64,000 bases of DNA, taken from assembly GCA_030435675.1 (NCBI GenBank), contig CM059625.1, positions 868,001-932,000 of the forward strand, in the 5' to 3' direction. The position numbers and the translations under genes were made by a program. Below, one piece after another: positions 13,605-26,307 of the stretch. Position 1 is the first letter of the stretch. Every line of letters begins with the position of its first letter. Under the pieces are notes generated by a model. It was given only the letters and a program-made list of their open reading frames with translations, had not been told where the DNA came from and ran no database searches. The DNA comes from Steinernema hermaphroditum. Taxonomy: Eukaryota; Nematoda; Chromadorea; Rhabditida; Steinernematidae.

Positions 13605-15647
13605 ATGACGGTTGGAAAGGAGACTCTTGCCAACGAAGTTAGTCCTTTCACCGATGAAGATCGACTGTTGATTGAAGAGCTGCGAAAGCGCGTGGTTGAA
13701 GAGTTGAAGTTGGTCCCGTGCTACGACCACGATTTTAGCATTTTCCGGTGGATCGTTGGGTATGACAGGAATTTGGGTATGTGAATTGTTCTTACACACA
13801 GACGTTCAATTTAACAAGTTTATACACAAGTGTGCACATCTAAAAAACGCGACAGAAACGGCAAAGAACTGTTAAAAATTTATCTTGGTGACCCAGAGTG
13901 TCCTAATGAGCTATCTTTTCGCTGGGCACTCTGTTTGCCTTTCAGTATTCAGTAGCGTTTTGTTTGCTTTTCTATTGACACCTGTTGAAATATTGCCTCT
14001 GTTGTTTCATGATGGTGGACATTCGTCCAACACTGAAAATATTGTTCTTTTCGTTCGGCCGAATGTTGCGATGAAGAGATTGGCAAATATACTATATACC
14101 TTCCATAGGTGTTCACGAAAATATTTTTAGATGAAGCCGAAAAGGCCATGAGGAAGGCCCTGAACGAGTTTGGTGCGCTGAAATTGCACAAACATGATTT
14201 TTCATCGATTGACAAAATCCACAGTTACTGTGACAGCATCAGTGCTCCACTTCAGTACTTCCCAGGTTTTTGTTCATTTTGCTAAAGCAATGTAAACACA
14301 GCCCTATAGGATCCTTGATTGGTTATGATAAAGCGGGCAACGTAATCAGCCTCCAGCCATTTGGCGGATTCGATGTCCTCGGACTCTACGAGTCGCTCAA
14401 GATTTCCGATTTGTATCTCATGAGAATTGCCGAAAGCGAAGGAGTCATGCAGCTCTTACGGTAAGTTAAAAAACGTACAAAACGCGATGTACAAAGCCGA
14501 TTTTAGCGAACGTGAGAACAAGTTCAATCGACAGCTCGGAACAACCGTCATCATCGATCTCGAAGGGTGCAGTATGGACATGCTATACACGAAACCTCTG
14601 AAGATTATGGGTCAGATGTTGGGAAAGTTACAAGTGCGTATTTTTCCATTTTTAAGATTTGATCTTTGTTCATTGATGCCGTGGATGAGGACTCAAAGTG
14701 CGCGGATTACACTTTGAGCAAACACAAACAGTGAAAAGCGCGTCAAAACCCAAACGATTCTTGGAAGCCAGTTTCTGTCTGAGATTGAAAGGCAGCAAAC
14801 ATTGAGGTGCGCATTTCTGTCGCATTTTAAACATAAACAAGCGCGTTTTTGTGGAATTGCGGAGCTCTTGGTACGATTAGATGTGCACTGAGAGCAAACT
14901 AAATACTTTCAAGAACATGTATCATCAACTTTCTTTTAGGATATGTTTCCCGATGTGCTGCGACACCTTTTCATTATTAACGCTCCGTATTTTATGCACA
15001 TCATCTGGAAGTGCATATCTCCTATCCTCAGTAAGCAAACGAAGCAAAAGGTGCAGATCCTTGGTAGCGACTGGAAGGAGTGTCTTAAAGTAAGCTATCT
15101 TATTAGAACACGTCAATATGTCTAATTACTATAGGAGCACATTGATGAAGAAGTGCTTTACAAGAATTGGGGTGGAACTAAGGAATCGGATACTCCGTAC
15201 GGTGATGTCCGCCGTGGTGGAAAAGTGCCTGATGACCTAAAGACGGGAAAGGAAAATGATCTTCCCGAGAGTCAGCTAACGACTTTGAGCATCGCGGCTC
15301 GCTCTATTGGAACCGTTGACGTAGAGGTTGAAGATGAGAAGCCTGGACGAACTTTGAAGTGGTGGTGGAAGGGAGCGACCTCGGACGATCTCATTTTCTG
15401 GGTTACGCGCCAAGACGATAAAAATTCGAAGGAATCGATGGTTTGGCCTCCCATGCGCCTTTGCACTGAGCACGTTGCTGAATCTCGTGAGGTACAGTGC
15501 GAAGATATTCGCTCTGCAATCTCCTTAACTGCAATGATTTAGGTCCCGATCCCCACTAGTGGATTGTACAAACTTCATTTTGACAATACGGCAAGCCGTT
15601 TCTTCTCAAAGTCCGTCAACTACAGTGTCGTTGTTGAGGACAACTAA
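13605..15647 (+). CDS. SEC14-like lipid-transfer protein, CRAL-TRIO plus GOLD domains
   Basis: Exons 13605-13776, 14131-14265, 14310-14460, 14507-14633, 14940-15089, 15135-15491 and 15543-15647 keep phase and give 398 residues. The ATG stands four bases behind TTTTGCAG, a likely trans-splice site. An N-terminal helical part (residues 10-75) precedes the CRAL-TRIO lipid-binding fold (about 85-260), seen in GTTVIIDLEG, the LRHLFIINAP strand and KVQILGSDW. A GOLD-type beta domain (about 290-398) contains TLKWWWKGATSDDLIFWV and ends VNYSVVVEDN. This order is that of animal SEC14L proteins and nematode CRAL-TRIO/GOLD proteins, which bind phospholipids or other hydrophobic ligands and work at membranes or in the cytosol. 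The ligand cannot be told. AATAAA lies shortly after the stop codon, near 15688. Length fits the family. Confidence 0.92.
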
Positions 15648-15865
15648 ATTATGGGTCACTTACATGAAGAGAATAATGAAGAGTGTAAATAAATTTTATT
15701 TATACCCAGATATAACTACCCAGAGACTCCGCTTTATGAACAATTGAAAGAGCACTTTTCACAATCTGAGACAGTTGTATCGTTCTGTTGAACCGATACA
15801 TGCATCAGTAATGAATACCCGGGCGTCTTTTATTAAAAAACGTTATTACCGTATGCACAAAAAAC

Positions 15866-17501
15866 TCATTCGTCGTCCGTTTCTGTCTCAGTTTCGCCCA
15901 CAATTTGAAGAGCTCTCGCCGCGTCCCGGACATTCGCAAAAAATTGTTGTCCACGGTCTGCCATCATCTGTCGAAATGCGATGCATACGTAGATCAACAC
16001 GACGAACGCGATGAAAAGGTCATCAACAATTCCGATGACGCCAAAAACGGATTCCGGAATGAAGTCCACCGGGCAGAGGATGTAGATGACGACGCCAACG
16101 ATGCAAAGAAGCATTCGCATGCGGAACATTAAGACGAGACCGTCAACGGTGATCATTTGCCGAGCGAGATACGGCACTAGCACGGGCAGATCTCGAACGT
16201 AGTCCATGAACTGTAACATGAGGAAATTAATAGCTGTGAACATAGACATTTTAATCATGTATGTTGATGTTGATGGTATTGACGGTGTTGATGGTATTGA
16301 TTTTAAGTTGAAAGTTGAAAACAGGTCACCATTGCAACGACTGTTTATTCAAGCACACAAAGATTTCTTCAGGTATCCAACCAGTAATATCAGTTCACCT
16401 TGTGGGAAGCATTTGGATATCTCCATCTTAGCACATGTGGAATTATAGTGTAGGGCAAGACTGAACGGTGCTCAAAAATAAGCTAATCCGCTTCACTCAG
16501 GGAGTAAGCATGACGAAAATGAAAGACCTTTACCGAGTGACTCGTTATCAACTCAGCAACCCAATATTAAAAAGAAAACACTAAAATTTTCTCGGTTGTT
16601 ACTTATGGAGTCCTTTACTTTAATGGTTTACTATCCTTTGTAATATTAGTGGAAACTTACTGGTCGCGTTCCCCTCGAGAACCTCATGTTGTAATCATTG
16701 AGGTCCGTGCTCCACTGCGCCGCTTCCGAGCCTTCCTCAACAACATCTGCACTCCATTTTATGGGCAGGAGTACGGTAACGGTTGCGCGGCAGACGGCAC
16801 AACGAACCGGATTGATGAGATGACCACCTGCTGCATGTTTCCAGTAGCCTATCAGGCAGCTACCTAAAGTGTTCGCATGAGGCGCATACAAGAACAAAAC
16901 TGGGGATTACAGCAAAATAGATGTCCGCAGTTGGTCATTACAGGGTGCGATGCCTCTCCGAAACATATTGGGCACTCTCGGTCGATATTGAAAGGCTGGT
17001 TCGGAATCTGAAAACGTTGCAGGACTAACGAAGGTAATAAAAGTGCGACGTACGCTTTTTGGATCGCCGTTCGTGGCGCTATTTCTTCTTCGCGGTAGGA
17101 AGACGTTCCGGAAATCTTCGACTAGTTGAATGAACGCTGGGTGGATCGTCTGCGAGAAGGAGAATCTAAACGTTTTCGGCATAAAAGATTTCTTACATCG
17201 ACAATTAAAGTAATCATTTAAGGATTTCCTTTAAACGTGCGAGCTGCGCTCTCATCATCCTCACCAATTTCTTAATCGAATAAACGTTCTATGAAACTTG
17301 CTCTCACCTGTTGTTTACCACGTAGCTGTAGCCAATAAACCCGACAATGAGTACCAGAACAAGAATTCCATCAAAACCAATCTCTAAATATAGCTGTGAG
17401 AATGCCAAGTACGCTTTTAACCACATGCCTTCGTTTAATTTCCAAATAACGTCGAATAACCACGTGGCCAGCTGCCAGAAACACTCAACAAGGGTGGCCA
17501 T
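15866..17501 (-). CDS. RNF170: RNF170-like RING E3 ubiquitin ligase
   Basis: Exons 17501-17308, 17165-17054, 17007-16911, 16863-16661 and 16210-15866 keep phase and give 316 residues. A membrane segment (VLVLIVGFIGYSYV, about residues 48-61) is followed by a C3HC4 RING at about 114-180 with CPIC, TNCGHLFC, CLIGYW and CAVC. Near the end are two hydrophobic segments of the DUF1232 type (about 215-285) with CPVDFIPESVFGVIG, matching the C-terminal part of animal RNF170. In vertebrates RNF170 sits in the ER membrane and ubiquitinates IP3 receptors; the same role here is inference. The tail is acidic (ETETETDDE). The RING crosses an intron at HLFC, with consistent phase. Confidence 0.92.
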
Positions 17502-17990
17502 TGCGGAGGCGGGTCTTCCAAGTCAGTCTAGTTGAGTAAAAGAAACAAAGTTCGACGGCAAAAACGGCGCAAGTGGAATTTTCATCATGTGCAGTGCGCG
17601 ACGTCACCACGACCGATGCAGCTGTTGCTGTTGACCGGGAGAGATGACGCCTAGACGACGACAACGAATCGCGCGTCTTTTCTCCACGCTTGAGATGATG
17701 GTGATGGCCGCCAGTAAGTGCGTTATTATGAGGCGGATTAACCCATTGAATATGCGCATGTGTCTACAGGCACATCCACACTAACAGTTGACGACGGTCT
17801 CTATCATCGATAGAGAGCCAGAATCATGGAAGTCGTGGCGAGAGTCTATGTTAGAGTCAGTGCGGTCATGTAGTCGCCTGATATCACTTATTGACGCCTC
17901 GCGTACACATTCAAGTTGATGACTCAAAAAAAGGTGGCCCTATGATTATGCAGGAGGCTATATTTATATTACACACAAGTCACAGGTACA
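17502..17990. other. intergenic, no gene recognised
   Basis: About 490 bases between the RNF170-like and methyltransferase genes. It must hold the RNF170-like promoter. I see no further coding segment or repeat. Confidence 0.5.
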
Positions 17991-19222
17991 TTAAAATCGG
18001 TCTTTAACATACAGACGAACACAGTCCTCGTCGGCGGTATTCAGCAAAAAGAGGCGCAAGTGGGTGCCTTGGTATGGCTTGAATGGGACATAGCGTCCTT
18101 CACTCAACATCGTCCGAACAAACCGTGCGAATATTAACCTGTGACCCTCTTCAGGATGGTGAAATTCAGTATTAATTTGACAGATCGTGTATCCCGCGGA
18201 ATCCAACGGACCGCCAACAGTTAAGTACGGAGCCAACTCGTACTCAGCTCCTTCAGGATCGAGAAGGAGCTGATCTATCCTTCTTGTGGATATCCTTGCG
18301 TGATCTTTGAGAAACGTGATAAATTCGACATGAGTGAAGTTGACACTTGTGTACGTGTTGCTGTTTTGATCTACGTTCAGCTCTTATGCAAGTAAAACGA
18401 TAGATGATAACGCACCTAACTTGACACTTGCTCGTTGAATTTTGTTGTCACTGCCAACAGCAAATGGGAAGAATTTTCCAATTGGTAGGAAGAGATCTTT
18501 GTTAACGGCTTCAATGGGATCAGCTGCATAGAAATGGCAATTTTTGTACACCTCCTTTAAAGCCGTCTCAACAGCTACATCATGACCAACACCCAGGGTA
18601 ACGATCGTACAGTCGGGAAGCTAAATAGAGTGTCATTCATAATATCGTCGCTAACAGCATTGATGGTAGACGATTTCTTTGGACTGGCACACGATCTCAA
18701 CGAATTCCCAGTGGATAGGGGACAATGACCCGCACTTTTTTTTTTTGGTTCTTGCCGCAAAAATCGTGTGCTACATCTTTTTCAAATCAGTACTTTGCTA
18801 AAAGACGCTTACGTTATCCGAGGATGGTTTAATGTGGTACTTGGTTTCATCCTTGTTGCGATAAGCTTCCAGTGCAGATTCTTTAAGCTTTGCCTGTTTC
18901 ACACAGTAGCCCATGCTTTTCAACATCATGTCAAACACCTATAACACAACGTTTTTAGCATGTATCCCCGAAATCTTAAATCTTCGGTTACGTTTCTGTC
19001 CGGCACATTGTAAAGTTGGACGAAAAGGCATTGCCTGTAAAAGTCCAGAACGGTGCTCTTCACGGACGGTGCGTGCGGAGCTACTTTCTCGTTGTTTTGC
19101 ACATTCACAGAAACTGCAGCCGCTTGTTCGTAGTGCTTGTGCGTATTGCAAAGCAGTTCAACGTTGAGAAAAACGATCAAAGCTATGGTACCGAGAAAAA
19201 ACAGAAATACAACGGTCTTCAT
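17991..19222 (-). CDS. membrane-anchored FkbM-type methyltransferase-like protein
   Basis: Exons 19222-18992, 18938-18813, 18620-18416 and 18370-17991 keep phase and give 313 residues. The protein starts with a signal anchor (VVFLFFLGTIALIVFL), so the rest probably faces the Golgi or ER lumen. The later part has an SAM-methyltransferase pattern of the FkbM/Methyltransf_21 kind: CTIVTLGVGHDVAVE near 122, FYAADPIEAV near 145, and DQLLLDPEGAEYELAPYL near 226, where the family usually reads DIEG. Nematodes have many such secretory-pathway FkbM-like genes, mostly of unknown substrate. A methionine 48 bases upstream (19270) could also be the start, but the one chosen gives a cleaner signal anchor. 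Substrate is not predictable. Confidence 0.8.
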
Positions 19223-19572
19223 AATCAAAAACCGTTGAATGTGGCAGAAAAAATAACATTTTACCACCATCAGACCTGTTCACCGTCATTTACATATTAA
19301 CGGACGATTTGGAGAATGTTATCGCAATCGAAAATCGACACAACAGCACGGCGACGACGTTTGACATCGACGAACTAGTAGACATGTGAAGATTTAATGA
19401 TTTGATTCTCTGATAAACCCGTGGGAAAAATGACACAAAACACAATCAGAAACATTTCTAACCATAAAGACGTTTCCGCATAAGTTGAGTTGGAACTCAT
19501 ATACCAGACTCCATCTTATAAACCAAAGCTGAAACTACCCTTGTCCGTCACATTTCTTTTATAAAGCGAGCA

Positions 19573-19891
19573 TTAGTACGTAGCCCATGACGGTGAAGAC
19601 GATAGCACTAAGAACCACAGCAAGAAGATGAACTACGAGCGGTGAAGAGCTGGTTCTGATGGTATCGAGACGGTGCTGGGAACGTAGGAGACGCGGAGTT
19701 CCGAATTAGAGCTTCGACTTGATTGGGTGATGCGGTAGGCCATTAGAGTCATCTTGGCCAGACGGTGTAACAATGCTCCCTGGTGTTTCATGCTGCCTAG
19801 GAGCTGAGATGATCGTTGCGCTAACAATGACGACCTCGAGCGACCGTTCACTGAACTCATTTAACCAATTTCCGTGAGAGCGAATGAACAA
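19573..19891 (-). other. possible small membrane protein gene, frames unresolved
   Basis: Between the methyltransferase and Di-Ras genes, the minus strand holds an amphipathic segment (QRSSQLLGSMKHQGALLHRL, about 19820-19750). In a different frame it holds a strongly hydrophobic C-terminal stretch (VVHLLAVVLSAIVFTVMGYV) ending in TAA near 19573. A tail-anchored protein spliced from both pieces is possible, but I found no donor and acceptor that join them in phase. In the frame of the hydrophobic stretch there is a stop just upstream. It may be a real small gene, a pseudogene or chance. Confidence 0.3.
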
Positions 19892-19990
19892 CTTGATCTA
19901 TTGCCACCGTCATAAACGAAAGACCCATCATCTTTACCGAAAACTAATTAATGTCGTAAAATATGGAATTTACAGACAACAATGTTATAG

Positions 19991-21521
19991 TTAAGATATT
20001 GTACATTTCTTCTTGCTGTTGTTCTTGGTGCTATCCTCTTCTATGCTCAACGCTAACTGCCGCTTCTTTTCCATCGAGAGTAGATCGCGGAAGAGTTCCG
20101 TTATGTTCTCGTTGTTCTTCGCACTAGTCTCGATGAATCCGGTACCCCATTTGCTCGCCAGGAGCTCTCCATAGTCGCGAGCCACTTCACGACGCGAGTC
20201 TTCGTCCCTTTTATTACCCACTAACATAATGGGCACCTCGGCAAGCGCTTCACCTTTCACCTCTTTCAGCATTAAAAGGATGGGCCGAAGTTCTTCGAGG
20301 CTTTGTTTGCTGTAACAGATTGAGATTAGCTTTGTGAACACAAGCGAGTAATTACCTTGTTACTGAGTAGATGAGGACGAAAGCATTTCCTTTGTTAATA
20401 GAAAGCCGCTGCATAGCAGGGAACTGATGACTGCCGGTAGTATCAGTGATTTGCAACGTACACACATTCTTTTGATTGCAGCTGATTACCTGAAGGAAAA
20501 AGCCAGGTTCATTAATGTTTCACACTGAATTTACTATGTTCCTTAAAAGCAACTGCAAAACGTTTACAAAAGCCGTATTTACCAACTAAAGTATTTCATT
20601 CCTTTCGTACACTTAACAATGCCAGAGATGTCCTCCAATTAACGAAAGAGGAAAAGCGGAAACATTCCAACCAATGAATTATTTGCGGAATGCAGAAACA
20701 CGTTCCGTTCCGTGCTTGTTCATCAAAGAACCGTTTATTTTAGTCATAACCTCGACCGCTTCATCAAGTATGCTTCGCATGAATTATTTTCTAACGCCCT
20801 TTTTTGGTCTTGATAGATGATGACGACGGCACAATGGCACTTTACTGCCCACATTCAATTGTAAACAGTTCGAATGTGCATTCAGTAAATTCCAGAAACA
20901 AGGTACATCTCCAAACAACAATAATTTAAGATGTTTATGGGTTTGTGGTTTCGGAGGGTGCGGAAGAAATTATGGAAATTTGCCGTAGAACTGCGTTTCT
21001 AACAGATTTATAATAAATCAAATGACGACCTGCTTTACTAAGCTATTGCGCAAATCGGGTTTGATGGGTTGGCACTTAGTCGTATTACGCTATATGACGC
21101 CATCTCTAAATTAACAAAGCACAGCTTACGTATTTCAGGCTGTAGCAGCAAGAAAGGTAACGATTTTACATCAACGAATAAAACTACTAGATATTATAGA
21201 TGCTTAGTTGTTATTGTGACAGCTCAGCCTTAAATCAGCTGTTCTTATAACCGTGGATACTTTCAGTGGTGGCTGTGACATTGATTTGTTATGTTTACTA
21301 AGAATTTCGCTGTTGTTATCACATCTTTGAGCGTTCTTGGGCAACCTTAAGTGAATTGGATTTTCCCTTACCTGGCGGTAAGTGTCCTCAATCGTAGGAA
21401 CATAGTTCTCGCTGAATGTCCCCTTTACGAAGCGGAGGACAATCGACGATTTGCCGACTCCTCCGGCTCCAAACACAGCAACCCGGTAGTCGTTTGACTG
21501 CTCCGACGTGACGCGACCGCC
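19991..21521 (-). CDS. drn-1: Di-Ras family small GTPase
   Basis: Core exons 21521-21372, 20489-20356 and 20309-19991 join in phase. P-loop GAGGVGKSS, switch [23 protein letters not shown] in place of Ras DTAGQE, VGNKRDE and ETSAK are all present. The C-terminus CTIS is a CaaX prenylation signal after a Lys-rich stretch. DTTGSHQ is diagnostic for the Di-Ras/Rig group (C. elegans drn-1), which lacks the Gln of the Ras DTAGQE motif and so has weak intrinsic GTPase activity. A further in-phase exon lies upstream, at about 21715-21628 (donor CCC|GTAAGT), coding a Ser/Thr/Glu-rich piece, but I found no ATG in it. The true start is therefore in an upstream exon I cannot place, and the 5' end is incomplete. 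The intron after the P-loop exon is nearly 0.9 kb. Confidence 0.92.
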
Positions 21522-24500
21522 CTAAACACGGCGTTGACAATTAAATCGATGATTAACGAGCGGCGTTTTCACAAGCACCATCAAAAATGGCGAAATGCGG
21601 CAAGCGGTCGTTGTAGGAGTTACTTACGGGTGCAGTTAAGCCGGATGACGAGGATTCCGCCTCAATACTGGCTGTATGTTTGACTGTTATGGTTGACGCC
21701 GGGAATACTAGGTCTGTGCTTCAAATAAGTGGTTAATAAAACACCGGCGAACGAATTCGCTGGAAGCCTGAAACTTGATAGAATCTAGCAGAGGAACGTG
21801 CGCACGGGAGAGGACCGGTCAAAAGAATTCGGGACGCGGTCGTCCCCAAAACGAAATCAGTCCAAATGAAATTACAGCTTTATTTATGCCGTCAATATGT
21901 GTGTATGTGCGCGCTCGTACGCGCTGATGTATAAGGGAAACGAATAAGAGAAGAACCAGAATGGACTCAATTTTGGAAGATCCAAAAGGGAGAACTGCGC
22001 AGTGACTCCCAAACAAGGTTTGCGATTTTGCCAGATTTGCAGCCTGAAGGCCTGGGGTTCATCGACTCCAGAGTACGAGCGTGTCCGCACGTCTCCCAAT
22101 GGAACGGACATGAATAAGCGAGCAGCGGACATGCATCGTATTCTGACGTGCATCTGTCCACACGAGCTTCATTGAAAAAGATAACGAATGAAGGATTTTT
22201 CAGTGGTGGCATGCAAGAGTGCACGAACTGAAAGATGGCATCGCGTCGGCCAGTTGTCATAATTTATTCACATTTTTAGAAGGAAATATCTCGTAAACTC
22301 GAGATGGCATTGGCAGCGACACAATAAGAAATTTCTCTTCTAGAACGGCGTTTTATGAAAATCGTACCATACCTATATATCATCCTCAATATCTTAAATC
22401 TTAATCATCTTAAAAAAATGTCTCTCAAAATGGGTCTGCATCTGAACGATACTAGTGGTTCATTTTTTTATGTCAATCTGAGAGTTTAGCATAGATCACG
22501 TACTTATTTAGTTGCTTTGTAACGCGAGGCTCACCGAATCAAATCGTGGTAAAATGGATGGCGAAACCCTGGAAAGACGCATGCGAGGTAAACGCCAGTC
22601 AGAACTCTGTGGGTGTAGAAGTCAGTCATTTAAATACTCCGTTGTCATAATTATCTGTCCGCCCATCCATCGTCGACGCCGCCCATAGAGATTTTTTGAA
22701 TTCCACATGCCAGCAAAACCGCCCACTTTTATGCAAGGTACCGTAACCTGGCGCAAAAAAAAACCACAGAAACCGACCAGTTAACACATCTTCAACATAA
22801 GAACCAAAACATGAAACACCTATGTTCCAGTAGTATACAGCTGTTTAAAACATCTCCTCTAGATGGTATTGGTTGCTCGTAACATTGTAGTTGTCATTGC
22901 CATCCGGAATACACGACATACTGTCGATCTGTCAAATGATTTCCTAGGTTTGTTTGCGTTTTCAAGGTAGCAAGCCGAGGTTGCTTAGAGTACCTCTGAA
23001 CACGACTACCTAACTCAGGCTCATCATTGTTTAAAAATCTATGATTAAATAACAGTATACGAGATTTTCTCATTTGTAGGATCTGCACCATTTGGGACCA
23101 TTTTTCAACTTCTTTCGGTGTACAACAAATTCATCAATTTCATGAAACCGGCAGATCAAAATTCTAGGCACTGATTTTTTACCTGGATCGTTCCTTTATT
23201 CAAAGTTTTCAATCATTAAGCGTATCCTCACTCAAGCATTCCAGGTGGGTGTTAATCGCAATGGTTTGACTCATTGGAATGTTTGTTGTTCAATAACATT
23301 TTTCTTTGTGTGGCATATTTTATGAAGGTATAGCAAATTTTTTTCACCCGTTCTCAAAATGTCGAACAGTTCTCATTGGGCTCCATGTCGAAGAACAAGA
23401 AATTGGCCTTTCAAGTGCCTAACTCTAAAGAGCGGTGCATACAGCACACCACTGACATACCCTACTCGCAACGAACAATAACTAATGTAAGAGACATCAG
23501 TAACGACATTTCCTCTCCCAAATCCAAGTCAGTTTATGGTTCAAACAAAGAAATGCCGGTGAAAAAAAGATGAAAACAGCGAAGAAAATGACATTCTGCA
23601 CTTTTAACGATGTGTTTTATATGCCTCTGTCGACAAAATACCACAAATTTCAATTGGTGAGTAGTAAACGACATCTTCTCTGCCAAAGAAGCTCGGTGAG
23701 CATAAGATCGTTGGTGGTTGGAAGAAAGAACAAAACATTGATCTAAATATTCCGGGTGGTCTACATTTATCTTTGAAGTCGATCACTAGCGTTAAATTTA
23801 TTTTGAAATTTAAGTTCAGACTACTTCTAAAAGGAGCCAGAGATAACATAACACTAACCCTCAGTTATAATTGCATCAGCCAGAAGCATTGAGTGGCCTC
23901 CAGTTAAGCCCAAGCCGTAAGTACTCACGGCCGTCGAAAACCGAAGACTTTAAAGTTTAAGACTCATTTAATTCATGCAAATCGCGACGCGGAGCAGTAA
24001 AGTGAGCACCCGCGGCAAAAGACGAGGGGTGCCTACTTCAAATAATAACCACGGCCCGCTTAGGGTGACCGCCGAACCAGGCCACATAATTGATGTCCAA
24101 ATTGTTTGCTTGTTAGGTGTGACGTATCACCCGCTGCAGTTTAGGTTGATGCCCGCCTCCGTCTTTTTGCCAATCCGCAGCGGGTATCGAATAAACGCAT
24201 TCGTCATTTCGGAGTCCAAATAGAGCCAAAAAGTGATTGTAAAATATCTGTTGCAATTCATGGTTAATGAGCGTCGCGTTGCTGTTTACACAAACGGCCC
24301 ACAACTCCATAACCGTGCCTGTGACCTCATGAAACTTTTAGCTGCTTTATTAAAAGAATTCTCACCAAGTGGGAATTGGATGAGAACAAATTGATGAGAA
24401 AAATTCCTGGCGTTAACGAGTCGGTGACACAGGATAAACCAACTGCGGACGCTCTGAACGGCCTGGCGCGAGAACGGGCGATTCGGCGCGTTTAGGCATG

Positions 24501-25007
24501 CGTTGTCTTAACAAAGAACGATTACTTATTAATAGCCTCTTCGTAACTGAGTCCGTGCGACGGGAAAGCACAGCTGTCAGCGTCGATCTGATTACGCGCG
24601 CCTGCACGGGACTCCGATGCATACCAAATGAGTTGCGAGAATGTGACGGAAGTCGCGACCGGTAAGAGAGTTTGCTGTCTGTGAGGTGAACCTTATGATT
24701 TTTCCACGACTCAATAGCGATGCCTGAGAATAGTGTACCACAAGACTCCAACGCCCTGAGAGCAAAATGGATTTGATGGAAAGAACTTCATGATAACTCT
24801 GGCTATAAAAATTAGCACAGCGAAATACTATTGAAAACACGATTCCGTCACCTTAAGCTCGTCCATAGTCGTATAAATCATTGAACTAAATCGAGCTGTA
24901 CGACATGATACTGAGTTACCCGTTCAGCTTACATAAACTGTGGACTTGAAGGGTTAAGTAATGGTTAAGACACGTCGTAGTAGGACACTGCCCGCGCACG
25001 GACACTA
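21522..25007. other. upstream part of Di-Ras gene and gene-poor region
   Basis: The first 200 bases hold one likely Di-Ras exon (about 21715-21628, minus). From 21.8 to 25.0 kb I recognise no protein family, tRNA or transposon end. Open frames are short, on both strands, and lack matching splice partners. The missing 5' exon of the Di-Ras gene may lie here. Confidence 0.45.
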
Positions 25008-26307
25008 CAGGGTTATCGGAAAGTTCTGCAACATTTTTTGCAATGCTAATTTTCGCAATTTTTCGGAGTTTTTGCGCGTGTTTCTCGTTATATTCGTGTT
25101 GCGCGACTCTTTTTACCCCTATATTCGCTGTCAATAATGCTGTATTAGCTGTTATTCAGGGTAAAAATGGTTTCCGAAAGTGTGCGTTGCGCGATCGTTG
25201 AGCTCCATTGCGGCGGAAGCTCAAATCCCGAGATTTGCAAAACCCTCAAACTTCGCCGAGATGCCGTCAAACGCGTGGTGGATCGATTTAGGGAAACTGG
25301 CGACGTCCAGGACCGTCCCCGAAGCGGAAGAAAAAAGACTGCAAGAACTCCACAAGTCCGAGAGGCCGTTCGGAAGATGATCAAGCGCAATCCCGACCGA
25401 TCCATCATGAAGCTGGCCAAGAAGTACAAAATCGGCTACGCATCGATGCACAAGCTTGTCACCGAGGATCTCCATCTCAAGAGCTACAAAATAAGCCGCG
25501 GACACCTGCTAACCGATGCGAAAAAGGCCGAACGTCTTCAGAAGTGCAAGAAGCTGAGAGCCGAGAGCCGCGGGTCCGGATTCGCCAATGTGGTCTTCTC
25601 CGATGAGAAGATTTTTACCATCTAAGCGGTCCACAACTCCCAGAATCACTGTTACCTGCTGCAGAAAGGCTCCTCGCGTACGAAGCACGTTAAAACAAGC
25701 CATTTCCCCAATTCTGTGATGGTTTGGGGCGAAATCTGCGCAATTAGAAAAATTTTCCCGGTTTTCGTTGAAAAAGGTGTGAAAATGGACTCTCAGGTGT
25801 AGCAATAAGAGATCTTGGTGAAGCATCTGATTCCCTGGACCGAAAAACACTTATAGGACCACGGACGGGTGTTCCAGCATGACTGGGCACACGCCCATGG
25901 ATCCAAATCAACGATGAGCTTCTTGGAAGACCAAATCCCATGGTTTTGGGACAAGTCAGTTTGGCCCTCAAACTCGCCGGATTTAAACCCGATGGACTAC
26001 GCAATTTGGTCCATTCTGGAGGAAAAAGCCTGCCGAAGAAGACACGCCACCTTGGACGACTTGAAGCGCGATGTCCTGGCCGCTTGGGAAGAAATCAGCG
26101 TGGAAACACCCGCGGCGATCGTCGAAAATTTCAAGAAGCGAGTGAAGGCCTTCTATCGACGCTAGAGGAGGCCATTTTGAATGAAATTCACGTTTTATGT
26201 GTAATTCAGCGTGCTGAATAACGTAGTATTGTTCGTTTTTGGAATTAAAATGGTTCTGTTTGAGAAAAATTGTGTTTTTCATGTTGCAGAACTTTCCGAT
26301 AACCCTG
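25008..26307 (+). mobile_element. full-length mariner element, DD37D (maT-like) group
   Basis: A 1300-base element whose ends are inverted copies starting CAGGGTTATCGGAAAGTTCT, flanked by TA on both sides. It encloses one transposase reading frame of 333 codons. Length, ends and target site are those of a complete Tc1/mariner element. The inner arm sequences are nearly perfect, about 29 bases long, which suggests a fairly recent insertion. Confidence 0.92.
25167..26165 (+). pseudogene. maT-like mariner transposase with in-frame stops
   Basis: One frame runs from ATG 25167 to the stop at 26165, 333 codons, with no shift. It is interrupted by TAA at codon 153, TAG at 212, TAA at 214 and TAG at 230. 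An N-terminal paired-type DNA-binding part (residues 1-115) has GGSSNPEICKTL and DRPRSGRKKTAR. The catalytic residues are seen in FSDEK, FQHDWAHAHGS and SPDLNPMDYAIW. There are 37 residues between the last two Asp, which defines the D37D group. It is inactive as read. Confidence 0.9.

Noticed and set aside
13353..13799. 148-codon minus-strand frame
   Set aside because: It is antisense to the first exon of the SEC14-type gene and shows no motif.
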